64,000 bases of DNA. Origin: Corynebacterium bovis DSM 20582 = CIP 54.80. GTDB lineage: Bacteria > Actinomycetota > Actinomycetes > Mycobacteriales > Mycobacteriaceae. Shown here piece after piece: positions 1 to 8,507 of this stretch (the stretch's first letter is position 1; every line of letters begins with the position of its first letter). A model generated the notes under the pieces. The model did not search any database. It was not told the DNA's origin and saw nothing but the letters and a program-made list of their open reading frames with translations. The DNA is taken from NCBI RefSeq assembly GCF_030408615.1, contig NZ_CP047187.1:2170001-2234000 (forward strand), given 5' to 3'. The translations under genes and the position numbers were made by a program.

Positions 1-1060
<1,060 letters not shown>

Positions 1061-1206
1061 TTACAGATTTGGACGCGACACGTGCGGATCAGACCCAGCG
1101 CCCGCGACGGCACGGACGGACGGTTGTCGCGACGTCCACCCTCACTGCATCTGACTGGTGACCGTCACCGCCGGGGCCCACGGTCCCGGGTCGGACGACC
1201 CGGGAT

Positions 1207-1233
1207 CTGGCACTCACACAGTGACAGTGCTAA
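1207..1233. promoter_or_regulatory. CIRCE operator (HrcA binding site) of groL
   Basis: Read on the minus strand the arms are TTAGCACTG and GAGTGCCAG separated by exactly 9 bases, against the consensus TTAGCACTC-N9-GAGTGCTAA (15 of 18 arm positions match by eye). It lies in the 302-base gap between groL and the M20 peptidase. Nothing else was recognised in that gap apart from the peptidase promoter at its right end. Confidence 0.88.
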
Positions 1234-1331
1234 CCCCGTTTCTAGCAGTCCCCGTGCCCGAGTGCAAGGGATGTCGGCGGCCCCCGACGGGTTCCCGACG
1301 GGATGTCGGCGGGGCCGCGGACCCGGGTGCG

Positions 1332-1337
1332 TAGGGT
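1332..1337 (+). promoter_or_regulatory. -10 box of a leaderless promoter (M20 peptidase)
   Basis: TAGGGT ends 7 nt before the ATG at 1345 and no Shine-Dalgarno sequence is visible, so transcription probably starts at or beside the start codon. Confidence 0.5.
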
Positions 1338-1344
1338 GACGGAC

Positions 1345-2757
1345 ATGAGCACCGACAGCACCCTCACGCCCGCCGCCGCGCGGGCCGCCCTCGACGCCCA
1401 GATGCCGTTCATCCGCGACGCCCTCACCGAGCTCGTGGCCTTCCGTTCCGTCCACTCCGCCCCCGGGCTGGAGGAGGACAACGCCGCCGCCGCGGCCTGG
1501 GTCGTCTCCGCGTTCCGTGACGCAGGGGTCCCCGTCGAACCCCACCTCACCAGCGACGGGACGACGAGCGTCATCGGCCTGCGCGAACCGGCCCCGGGCC
1601 ACCCGACGATCCTCCTCTACTCCCACTTCGACGTCCAGCCCGCGTCGGACACCACGCACTGGACGTCCTCCCCGTGGGAGCTCACCGAGCGCGACGGCCG
1701 GTGGTACGGCCGCGGGGCCGCCGACTGCAAGGGCAACCTCGTCATGCACCTCGGCGTCCTCCGCGCCCTCCGCGAGCTCACCCCCGACCACCCCGAGCTC
1801 GGCCGCATCGGCGTGCGCGTCGTCGTCGAGGGCTCGGAGGAGCGCGGCGGCCACGGCCTCGAGGACCTCCTCGCCGCGCGCCCGGAGCTCTTCGCCGCGG
1901 ACACCTTCCTCATCGCGGACTCCGGGAACGACGCCGTCGGCGTCCCCTCCCTCTGCACCGCCCTCCGCGGCTCGGCGCCCGTGACGGTCCGGCTCCGCAC
2001 GCTCGAGCAGCCCGTCCACTCCGGACAGTTCGGCGGGGCCGCCCCGGACGCCCTGCTCAGCCTCGTCCGGCTGCTCGCGACCCTCCACGACGACGACGGC
2101 CTCCTCGCCGTCGAGGGGCTCGCCTCCGACGCCCGGTGGGAGGGTCGGGGTCCCGACGCCGCCACCTTCCGGCGCGACGCCGGTGTCCTCGACGGCGTCG
2201 ACCTGCCCGGCGCGGCCGCCGGCCTGCGGCCCGACGACCTCACCGTCGCCCGCGCCTCCGTGACGGTCACGGGGCTCGACGCCCTGCCCGTCGACGACCC
2301 GGTCAACGCCGTGCCCGCCGAGGCCGCGGCCGTCGTCCACCTCCGCGTGCCGCCGGGGACGGACCCGACCGCCGCGCAGGACGCGCTCGTCCGGCACCTC
2401 GAGGCGAACGTCCCGCTCCACGCCCGGCTCACCGTCGAGCGGGGCGAGGTCGCCGCGCCGTTCTCCGCCGACCTCACCGGGCCGGCGCTCGCCACGCTCT
2501 CCGACGCGCTCGCCGACGCGTACGGCCGGGACACCGACCCGGGCGTGGAGACGGTGCACATCGCCTCCGGCGGGTCGATCCCCCTGTGCACGTCCCTCCT
2601 CGCCCGGCACCCCGACGCGGAGCTCGCCCTGTTCGGCGTCGAGGAGCCCGCGTGCCGCATCCACTCCTCCGACGAGTCCGTCGACCCGACGGAGATCCAC
2701 GCGATCGGCACGGCGGAGCTGCTCTTCCTCGCGCGGACGGCCGCCGCCGGACGGTGA
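1345..2757 (+). CDS. M20 family zinc peptidase / dipeptidase
   Basis: A 470-residue cytosolic metallohydrolase of the M20 (DapE/ArgE/CPG2/carnosinase) superfamily. The metal-site motif LLYSHFDVQP is near residue 91, GRGAADCKGN near 125 carries the bridging Asp, and EGSEERGG near 165 carries the catalytic Glu and a metal ligand. The dimerisation (lid) domain lies between about residues 210 and 340. The reading frame is open further upstream (to 1303), but ATG at 1345 is favoured by the TAGGGT box just before it. Actinobacterial homologues are annotated as dipeptidases; the true substrate (dipeptide or acyl-amino acid) cannot be read from sequence. It stands alone between divergent groL and the LeuA-like gene. 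Confidence 0.85.
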   Translation: MSTDSTLTPAAARAALDAQMPFIRDALTELVAFRSVHSAPGLEEDNAAAAAWVVSAFRDAGVPVEPHLTSDGTTSVIGLREPAPGHPTILLYSHFDVQPASDTTHWTSSPWELTERDGRWYGRGAADCKGNLVMHLGVLRALRELTPDHPELGRIGVRVVVEGSEERGGHGLEDLLAARPELFAADTFLIADSGNDAVGVPSLCTALRGSAPVTVRLRTLEQPVHSGQFGGAAPDALLSLVRLLATLHDDDGLLAVEGLASDARWEGRGPDAATFRRDAGVLDGVDLPGAAAGLRPDDLTVARASVTVTGLDALPVDDPVNAVPAEAAAVVHLRVPPGTDPTAAQDALVRHLEANVPLHARLTVERGEVAAPFSADLTGPALATLSDALADAYGRDTDPGVETVHIASGGSIPLCTSLLARHPDAELALFGVEEPACRIHSSDESVDPTEIHAIGTAELLFLARTAAAGR

Positions 2758-2763
2758 CGCGCC

Positions 2764-2793
2764 TTGCCCCCCGCGATGTGACCTGGCTATCAT
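2764..2793 (+). promoter_or_regulatory. Promoter of the leader ORF
   Basis: TTGCCC (2764-2769), 18-base spacer, TATCAT (2788-2793). The -10 ends 8 nt before the ATG at 2802, so the first translated codon would be at or near the RNA 5' end. Confidence 0.6.
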
Positions 2794-2801
2794 GTGCCAC
2801 C

Positions 2802-2852
2802 ATGATCATCGTTTCCCGGCGAGTAGCCCACCCGGGTGGAGGCGCGGACTGA
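2802..2852 (+). CDS. Leader peptide (16 aa), candidate attenuator ORF
   Basis: The ORF begins ATG ATC ATC GTT and encodes M-I-I-V-S-R-R-V-A-H-P-G-G-G-A-D before TGA. Four of the first eight residues are Ile or Val, and it lies 100 nt upstream of a protein related to the leucine-feedback domain of LeuA. Its promoter is placed for leaderless translation. An 8-bp perfect hairpin sits between it and the downstream gene. Role as a branched-chain amino acid sensing leader is inference; a regulatory uORF of another kind is possible. Confidence 0.5.
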   Translation: MIIVSRRVAHPGGGAD

Positions 2853-2913
2853 CCCCTCCACCCCGGGGTCGTCCACGCACGCTCGCCAGGGTCGGTCCAC
2901 CGCACCGACCGCC

Positions 2914-2933
2914 CGGGACCGCCGACGGTCCCG
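2914..2933 (+). promoter_or_regulatory. Hairpin in the 5' region of the LeuA-like gene
   Basis: Arms CGGGACCG (2914-2921) and CGGTCCCG (2926-2933) are perfect complements around a 4-base loop. There is no T-run, so it is not a classical terminator by itself. It lies 19 bases before the downstream ATG and could control translation or act in attenuation. Confidence 0.5.
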
Positions 2934-2952
2934 CAGACCAAGGGAACAGTCC

Positions 2953-3591
2953 ATGATGTTCAGCGACAGGGAAGACCACATGTCCTCCGGCACCCTCATC
3001 CGCTTCGCCCGCGCCGAGCAGGCGCAGCAGGCCCAGCCCTCCCCCGCGACGTACAGCGTGCAGCCCGGCAGCCGCCGGTCCACGTCCGTGACGTACCGCG
3101 GGGCCACCCCCACCCGCATCGAACGCCGCCGGCAGCGGACCCGCACCTACGCGGAGGACCCGTTCCGCGCCCGCTTCGGCCGCCGCCTCCCCACCGGCAT
3201 GCGCCAGGAGGCCCGCGGCATGGCGTGGCGGGAGTTCGTCGCCACGTACGCCCCCGGCCGGATCCGCGTCGACGGCATCCGCTCCGTCCGCCGCGCCACC
3301 GGGCGGCACGACATCGACCTCGCGGTCACCGGCCTCCGCGCCGACGGCCACGGCACCCGCGCCGCCGTCACCGCGATGGGCACGGTGAGCGCCGTGACCC
3401 AGGTGCTCGGCGACCACGGCCGCCCCGTCGAGATCCTCGAGTTCCACCAGTACGAGATCTTCGAGGCGACGGTGACGTTCCTCTACACCGTCCACGGGAC
3501 GACGCGCGTGTGGGCCGTCGGCTTCGGGGCCGACCGGGACCTCTCGATCGCCGCGGCCCTCGCGAACGCCGCGTCGCGGCTCCACCCCTGA
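2953..3591 (+). CDS. Orphan LeuA-type regulatory (allosteric) domain protein
   Basis: A 212-residue protein whose last ~110 residues resemble the C-terminal leucine-binding domain of actinobacterial 2-isopropylmalate synthase. The aligned stretches are AWREFVATY, the segment around GTVSAVTQVLGDHGRPVEI, FHQYEIFEA, and VWAVGFGADRDLSIAAALA (compare KVWGVGIAGSITYASLKAV of C. glutamicum LeuA). The catalytic TIM barrel is absent; instead there is a basic, Gln- and Arg-rich N-terminus. It therefore cannot make isopropylmalate and may sense or bind a branched-chain ligand, or pair with another protein. ATG 2953 has AAGGGA 7 nt upstream; ATG 2980 has AGGGAAG and is equally possible. It is convergent with the ligase gene (3-base gap). 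Confidence 0.65.
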   Translation: MMFSDREDHMSSGTLIRFARAEQAQQAQPSPATYSVQPGSRRSTSVTYRGATPTRIERRRQRTRTYAEDPFRARFGRRLPTGMRQEARGMAWREFVATYAPGRIRVDGIRSVRRATGRHDIDLAVTGLRADGHGTRAAVTAMGTVSAVTQVLGDHGRPVEILEFHQYEIFEATVTFLYTVHGTTRVWAVGFGADRDLSIAAALANAASRLHP

Positions 3592-3594
3592 GCG

Positions 3595-4773
3595 TCACAC
3601 GCTCCGGCGCAGCGCCTCCACCGTGAGGTCGACCGCGGCGACCCACGCCCGCGGCTGGGTGAACCCCTCCTCCGCCCCGGCGTCGCCGCGGGTGCGGGTG
3701 CCCGGCTCGAGCGCCGCCCCCGCGGCCCGCGCGGCCGCCCGCTGGAGCTCGTAGTCCCCGCCCCGCTCCATGAGCCGGCGCACGTCCGCCAGCTCCGTCG
3801 CGCAGCCGAGCTCCGCGGCGAGGGGCGCGAGGCGGTCGAGCCACAGGTCGAGGTCCTCCCGCACGGGGCGTTCCGTCGTCTCCCGGTCGGTGATGACGAG
3901 CGCGTCGAGGCCGTAGCGCGCCGCCCGCCACTTGTTCTCCGCCACGTGCCACTGCTGGAGGGTCGGCAGCCGCTCGCCGTCCCGCCAGCGGCGCTCGTAG
4001 TGGACGACGAGGCAGTGGATGAACGCCGCGATCGCGCCGACCTCCCACACCTCCATCGTCGCGTCGGCGAACCGCACCTCGACCGTGCCGAAGCGGGACG
4101 GCCGGACGTCGAAGTGCATCGACCCGGTGTGGTTGATGACCCCGGACCGGTCCTGGTCCCGGTTGAAGTCCTCCCACTCCCCCCAGTCCCGGAACTGGTA
4201 CGGCATCCCGGCCGTCGGCAGCTGCCGGTAGAGCAGCGTGCGGTTCGACGCGTAGCCGGTGTCCAGCCCCTCCCACGCCGGCGAGCTCGCCGAGAGCGCG
4301 AGGATGTGCGGGTACTGCATCATGACCGCGTTGATGACCGGCCACACCCGGTCGCGGCCGCCGACGCCGACGTGGACGTGGATGCCCCAGATGAGCATCT
4401 GGCGGCCCCACCACTGCGTGCGGTTGATGATCTCCTGGTAGCTCGACTTCCCGCTGAGCTCCTGGTCCCCCCAGTGGGCGAAGGGGTGCGTCCCCGCGGA
4501 GAAGAGGTCGACGCCGACCGCGTCCGCGCACGCGTACAGCTGGGTGAGCTGCTCGCGGAGGTCCGCGACGGCCCCGGGGACGGCCTCGTGCACCCCCGTC
4601 ACCATCTCCACCGTGTTCGCGAGGAACTCGCGGGTCACCCGGTGTCCGGGGAACCGCCGGTCCATCTCGGCGACGAGCTCGGCGGCCCGCGGGGTGAGGT
4701 CACGGGTCACGGGGTCGACGAGGGCGAGCTCCCACTCGACGCCGACGGTCGGTCGGGAGGACGGAAAATCCAT
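3595..4773 (-). CDS. Glutamate-cysteine ligase family 2 (YbdK-type carboxylate-amine ligase)
   Basis: A 392-residue cytosolic ATP-dependent ligase of the GCS2/YbdK family. It opens with [12 protein letters not shown] (catalytic Glu residues of the GCS fold), has [10 protein letters not shown] near 50, the metal-site stretch WGIHVHVGV near 130, and [13 protein letters not shown] near 220. M. tuberculosis Rv0433 is the positional counterpart. Family members couple glutamate weakly to cysteine or other amines, so the physiological substrate is uncertain; actinobacteria use mycothiol rather than glutathione. A TAGTAT box (4781-4786) lies 7 nt before the ATG, so the gene looks leaderless, and the box overlaps the stop codon of the upstream gene. 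Confidence 0.85.
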   Translation of the reverse strand: MDFPSSRPTVGVEWELALVDPVTRDLTPRAAELVAEMDRRFPGHRVTREFLANTVEMVTGVHEAVPGAVADLREQLTQLYACADAVGVDLFSAGTHPFAHWGDQELSGKSSYQEIINRTQWWGRQMLIWGIHVHVGVGGRDRVWPVINAVMMQYPHILALSASSPAWEGLDTGYASNRTLLYRQLPTAGMPYQFRDWGEWEDFNRDQDRSGVINHTGSMHFDVRPSRFGTVEVRFADATMEVWEVGAIAAFIHCLVVHYERRWRDGERLPTLQQWHVAENKWRAARYGLDALVITDRETTERPVREDLDLWLDRLAPLAAELGCATELADVRRLMERGGDYELQRAAARAAGAALEPGTRTRGDAGAEEGFTQPRAWVAAVDLTVEALRRSV

Positions 4774-4783
4774 GTCAGGGATA

Positions 4784-5626
4784 CTACCGCAGGTCCCGGG
4801 TCGTCACGACGACGACGTTCGAGGGGCCGGGGCCGTCGAGCATCGCCGCGCCCGCGAGCTGGCGGTCGATGCCCGCGTCCCGCTGCCGCGCGGTGATGTG
4901 GAGGTCCGCGGCGATGGCCTCGGCGGCGGCCTTCGCCTCCGCGTTCCCGCCCGGGTAGAGCACGACGGACTCCGGGAAGGCCCCGGCCTCGTCGGGGAGG
5001 TTGCCGTAGCCGGTGCGGGACCAGCGGTCCTGCTTCAGCTTCGCCGCGGTGTCGCTGGCCAGCCCCTGGACGGGGCTGTTGTTGAGGACGGTGACGACGG
5101 TGCGCCCGCGGTCGACCTCGACGTCACCGCCGGACTGCGCCGACTGGCCCGACTGGCCCGCCTGCCCCGACTGCTGCGCCGCGCCGTCCCGGCCGGACTG
5201 CTGCGACTGCTGGGCTTGGCCCGGCTGCTGTGCCGCGCCGGACTGGCCCGGCTGCTGCGCCGGCGCGGACGGGGCGGCGGGCGCGGCGGGGTCGGCCCCC
5301 TCCGTCGGCGCCGCCGCGGGCGCGGACGCCCCGGCGGCCCCGCGGCCGGGCTGCTGCGGGGACGACGCGGCGGCGGCGTCGGAGCCGTCGGCCCCGTCGT
5401 CGCCCCGGCCGGAGAAGAACGAGTACGCGCCCCAGGCGATGAGGAGCACGGCGACGGCCGTGAGGATCATGGCCAGCCCGCGGAGCGGCGGGCCGGAGCG
5501 CTCCGCCTCCGGGGCGTCGGGGTCGGGGGACGCGGCGGCCCCGGCGGGGACGGCGGCGGGGTCGTCCCCGAGGAGGAAGTCGTCGTCGTCATCGAGGGAG
5601 TGGCGTGGGCGGTGCGATGAAGTCAC
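4784..5626 (-). CDS. LytR C-terminal domain envelope protein (VirR-like)
   Basis: A 280-residue single-pass membrane protein: acidic cytoplasmic N-terminus with [11 protein letters not shown], one transmembrane helix near residues 48-70 ([20 protein letters not shown]), a long Gln/Ser/Gly/Ala linker, and a C-terminal LytR_C domain ([13 protein letters not shown] to [10 protein letters not shown]). The position next to a DUF3263 gene and def matches M. tuberculosis Rv0431 (VirR), which affects envelope integrity and vesicle release. The extracytoplasmic domain probably interacts with LCP cell-wall ligases (inference). GTG start at 5626; a TAGTAT box 6 nt upstream suggests leaderless translation. 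The linker contains repeated Gln-Ser-Gly units. Confidence 0.85.
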   Translation of the reverse strand: MTSSHRPRHSLDDDDDFLLGDDPAAVPAGAAASPDPDAPEAERSGPPLRGLAMILTAVAVLLIAWGAYSFFSGRGDDGADGSDAAAASSPQQPGRGAAGASAPAAAPTEGADPAAPAAPSAPAQQPGQSGAAQQPGQAQQSQQSGRDGAAQQSGQAGQSGQSAQSGGDVEVDRGRTVVTVLNNSPVQGLASDTAAKLKQDRWSRTGYGNLPDEAGAFPESVVLYPGGNAEAKAAAEAIAADLHITARQRDAGIDRQLAGAAMLDGPGPSNVVVVTTRDLR

Positions 5627-5693
5627 GCACCAATACTAACTTCAGTCACACTCCCCCGGTACCCCGCCTCCCCGGCCCGGTCCGCCCCGCCCC

Positions 5694-5933
5694 TCAGCCC
5701 TCCCGGCGCCGGAGCAGCGTCCGGACGAGCACCGGGTCCTCCGCCAACGCCTCCGGCCGCTCGATGAGGGCGTTGAGCTGCTGGAAGTACCGCACCGGCG
5801 TGACACCGAAGCGACGGCGGATCTCCTCGTCCCGCGCTCCCCGGCGGCGCCACCACCGCCGTTCGAAGGCGAGCATCTCCAGGTCGCGCTCGCTGAGGCG
5901 ACCGTCGTCACCTCCCCTGCCCACAGCATCCAT
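5694..5933 (-). CDS. DUF3263 small protein
   Basis: A 79-residue protein: [20 protein letters not shown] followed by [22 protein letters not shown]. The second half reads as a helix-turn-helix-like DUF3263 module found throughout Mycobacteriales next to def (Rv0430 in M. tuberculosis). It is probably a small DNA-associated factor, but no role is proven. ATG 5933 was chosen because TAGGAT (5942-5947) ends 8 nt upstream, a leaderless arrangement; the frame stays open far upstream into the divergent def gene, which cannot be coding. Confidence 0.8.
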   Translation of the reverse strand: MDAVGRGGDDGRLSERDLEMLAFERRWWRRRGARDEEIRRRFGVTPVRYFQQLNALIERPEALAEDPVLVRTLLRRREG

Positions 5934-6003
5934 GACCCCCGATCCTACGACCCCGCCCCCGCGCCGGTTGCCCCGGGAGCACCCGGTCGGGGATTCTGTG
6001 CTC

Positions 6004-6630
6004 ATGACAGTTCTCCCCATCGTCATCTGCGGCGACCCCGTGCTCCACACGCCGACCGCGCCCGTCACCGCGTCGCCGGAGGAGCTCGCGGAGCTCATCG
6101 CGGACATGCACGAGACCATGGACCGCGCGCACGGCGTCGGCCTCGCCGCGAACCAGGTGGGCGTCGGCTCCCGCCTGTTCGTCTACCACTGCCCCGACAT
6201 CGACGGCCCCGACGGCACCCGCAAGAGCGAGGAGGACATCGAGGCGCAGGGCGGGCCGATGCGGCGCGGCACCGTCGTCAACCCCGTCCTCGAGACCTCC
6301 GCCGTCCCCGAGACCATGCCCGACGAGGACGAGGACTCCGAGGGCTGCCTCTCCGTCCCCGGCTACGACTTCCCCACCGGCCGCGCCGACTGGGCCCGCG
6401 TCACCGGCACCGACGAACACGGCCGGCCCGTGAGCGTCGAGGGGTACGGCTTCTTCGCCCGGTGCCTCCAGCACGAGGTCGGCCACCTCGACGGCTTCCT
6501 CTACACCGACATGCTCATCGGCCGGTACCGGCGGGCCGCCCGGAAGGCCGTCAAGCGGGAGGGGTGGACCGTCGGCGGGCTGACGTGGACCCCGGGCGAG
6601 ACCCCCGACCCCTTCGGGCACGACGACTGA
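6004..6630 (+). CDS. def: Peptide deformylase
   Basis: Removes the N-formyl group from nascent proteins; metal-dependent and cytosolic. The three diagnostic motifs are present: [10 protein letters not shown] (residues ~44-53), EGCLSVPG (~112, Cys metal ligand) and QHEVGHLDG (~156, two His ligands and catalytic Glu). The protein is 208 residues, longer than E. coli Def, with an acidic insertion (DEDEDSEG) before motif 2 and one after QVG, as in other actinobacterial type I enzymes. A GATTCT box 6 nt upstream with TTGCCC 18 bases earlier suggests a leaderless promoter divergent from the DUF3263 gene. The acetyltransferase gene follows 8 nt downstream. Confidence 0.96.
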   Translation: MTVLPIVICGDPVLHTPTAPVTASPEELAELIADMHETMDRAHGVGLAANQVGVGSRLFVYHCPDIDGPDGTRKSEEDIEAQGGPMRRGTVVNPVLETSAVPETMPDEDEDSEGCLSVPGYDFPTGRADWARVTGTDEHGRPVSVEGYGFFARCLQHEVGHLDGFLYTDMLIGRYRRAARKAVKREGWTVGGLTWTPGETPDPFGHDD

Positions 6631-6638
6631 CCGCCGCC

Positions 6639-7709
6639 GTGACCCCCCGCGACACCTCCTGGTCCGCCGCGCACGCCGGGGCGCGCGACGCCGGCCTGCC
6701 GTTCCCCGTCTCCCGGTGGACCGACCCCGTCTCCGTCCGCCCCGGCGTGCGCGTCACCGTCCGCCGGGCGACCGGCCGCCGCGCCGCCTCCGGACGGCCC
6801 GGGGTCACCGACGTCATCGGCACGCTCGTGTCCGTCGACCCGCTGCGGGTGCGCACCGGCACCGGCCCCGACGGCGCGGACACCGTCGAACTCATCCCCG
6901 CGGCGGACGTCGTCGTCCTCAAGACCCTCCCCGCGGCCCCCGTCCGGACCTCCGACATCCGCGCCGTCGAGGAGGCCACCGCCGCCGCCTTCCCCGGCAC
7001 GAGCAACACGTGGGTCGACGGGTGGCTCGTCCGCGCCGGCGACGGCATCACCGAGCGGTCGAACTCCGCGGTCCCGCTCGGGCCGGGGGCGGGGACGTCG
7101 CCGGTGCCGCTCGACGGGATCCGGGACTTCTACCGCCGCCACGACCTGCCGACCCGCCTGCTCCTCCCCGACCGGCTCGGCCGCCCGGCCGAACCCCTCG
7201 CCGGGGCGCCGGGGGTCGACCGCGGCCCGGAGATCATCGTCATGACCCGGCCGCTGACGGACCTGCCGCCGGACCAGCCCAACCCGCTCGGCGCGCGGCT
7301 GGAGCTCCTCGACCGGCCCGACGACGCCTGGCTCAGCCTGTACCACTTCCGGGGGCGGCCGCTGCCGGAGCGGGCGTTGCGCCTGCTCGCCGACCGGATC
7401 GACGGGGAGCTCGTCTTCGCCCGGCTCACCGTCGGCGGCGAACTCGTCGCCGTCACCCGCGGCACCGTCACCGCCGGCGGGGACCGGAGGTTCCTCGGGT
7501 ACTCCGCCGTCGAGGTCGCCCCGTCGCACCGGCGGCGGGGGCTCGGCCGGCTGCTCACCGCGGCGATGCTGCACTGGGGTGCCGGGGAGGGGGCCGACGC
7601 CGCCGCCCTGCAGGTCGTCGCCGGGAACACCGCCGGCCGCGGGCTGTACCACTCGCTGGACTTCAGCGAGCACCACCGGCACCGCTGCCTCACCCTCCCC
7701 GACGGCTAG
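6639..7709 (+). CDS. N-acetylglutamate synthase, CG3035-type GNAT
   Basis: A 356-residue protein with an SH3-like N-terminal module (about residues 22-90, VRPGVRVTVRR to VVVLKTLP), a middle domain including TWVDGWLVRAGDGITERSNS, and a C-terminal GNAT fold with the acetyl-CoA loop RRRGLGRLL near residue 297. This architecture and the def-GNAT-xthA order match Rv0428c and C. glutamicum cg3035, the latter shown to supply N-acetylglutamate for arginine synthesis. Substrate is therefore inferred by orthology. GTG 6639 follows def by 8 nt; no strong ribosome site is visible, so coupling with def is likely. The stop codon TAG forms part of the xthA -10 box. Confidence 0.75.
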   Translation: MTPRDTSWSAAHAGARDAGLPFPVSRWTDPVSVRPGVRVTVRRATGRRAASGRPGVTDVIGTLVSVDPLRVRTGTGPDGADTVELIPAADVVVLKTLPAAPVRTSDIRAVEEATAAAFPGTSNTWVDGWLVRAGDGITERSNSAVPLGPGAGTSPVPLDGIRDFYRRHDLPTRLLLPDRLGRPAEPLAGAPGVDRGPEIIVMTRPLTDLPPDQPNPLGARLELLDRPDDAWLSLYHFRGRPLPERALRLLADRIDGELVFARLTVGGELVAVTRGTVTAGGDRRFLGYSAVEVAPSHRRRGLGRLLTAAMLHWGAGEGADAAALQVVAGNTAGRGLYHSLDFSEHHRHRCLTLPDG

Positions 7710-7712
7710 TCT
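7707..7712 (+). promoter_or_regulatory. -10 box of xthA overlapping the upstream stop codon
   Basis: TAGTCT starts with the TAG stop of the preceding gene and ends 6 nt before the xthA ATG, allowing leaderless transcription of xthA-cls. Confidence 0.5.
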
Positions 7713-7718
7713 GTAGCC

Positions 7719-8507
7719 ATGCGCATCGCGACGTGGAACATCAACTCCGTCCGCACCCGGGAGGACCGGGTCCGGGACTTCCTCCGCCGCTCCGACGTCG
7801 ACGTCCTCTGTCTCCAGGAGACGAAGTGCACGGACGCGCAGTTCCCGGACTTCTCCGACACCGGGTACGCGCAGGCCCACCACGGGCTCCACGCGTTCAA
7901 CGGCGTCGCCGTCCTCAGCCGCGTCGGCCTCGACGACCCCCGGCACGACCTCGGCCAGCCCGGGTTCGCGAAGGACCCCTTCGCCCCGCAGGAGCAGGAG
8001 GCCCGGGCGCTCGGCGCGGTGTGCGGCGGCGTCGAGGTGTGGAGCCTCTACACGCCGAACGGGCGGGAGATCGCCGACCGGCACTACACGTACAAGCTCG
8101 ACTGGCTCGACGCCGTGCGCCGCTACGCCGCCGCCGGCCCGACCCCGCTGTGCCTCGTCGGGGACATGAACATCGCCCCGACGGACGCCGACGTGTGGGA
8201 CCCCGCGGTCTTCGCCGGGCGCACGCACGTCACCCCCCGGGAGCGCGCGGCGCTGGCCGCCCTCGGCGACGCCGGGCTCACCGAGGCGACGGCCGACCTC
8301 CACGGCACGTGGACGTACTGGGACTACCAGGGCGGACGCTTCCGCCGCGACGAGGGGATGCGCATCGACCTCCAGTTCACCCGCGGGCTCACGGTCGAGC
8401 GGGCGTGGGTGGACGTCGGGGAACGCCGCGGGAAGGGCGCGTCCGACCACGCCCCCGTCATCGTCGACTACACCGTCGACGGGACGACGGGCGGGCACGG
8501 GGCATGA
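7719..8507 (+). CDS. xthA: Exodeoxyribonuclease III / AP endonuclease
   Basis: A 262-residue Mg2+-dependent exonuclease and AP endonuclease for base excision repair. It begins MRIATWNINSVRTR (Asn at the active site), has LCLQETK near residue 32 (metal-binding Glu), GDMNIAPTDADVWD near 148 (Asp/Asn pair) and ends with GASDHAPVI (catalytic Asp-His). Length is normal for the XthA family. The last four bases overlap the cls start (ATGA), indicating translational coupling. M. tuberculosis has the same def-GNAT-xthA order. Confidence 0.95.
   Translation: MRIATWNINSVRTREDRVRDFLRRSDVDVLCLQETKCTDAQFPDFSDTGYAQAHHGLHAFNGVAVLSRVGLDDPRHDLGQPGFAKDPFAPQEQEARALGAVCGGVEVWSLYTPNGREIADRHYTYKLDWLDAVRRYAAAGPTPLCLVGDMNIAPTDADVWDPAVFAGRTHVTPRERAALAALGDAGLTEATADLHGTWTYWDYQGGRFRRDEGMRIDLQFTRGLTVERAWVDVGERRGKGASDHAPVIVDYTVDGTTGGHGA

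Noticed and set aside
1165..2793. Long open frame on the minus strand opposite the M20 peptidase
   Set aside because: Low-complexity Gly/Arg/Glu translation typical of the antisense frame of a GC-rich gene; the plus-strand product is a clear family member.
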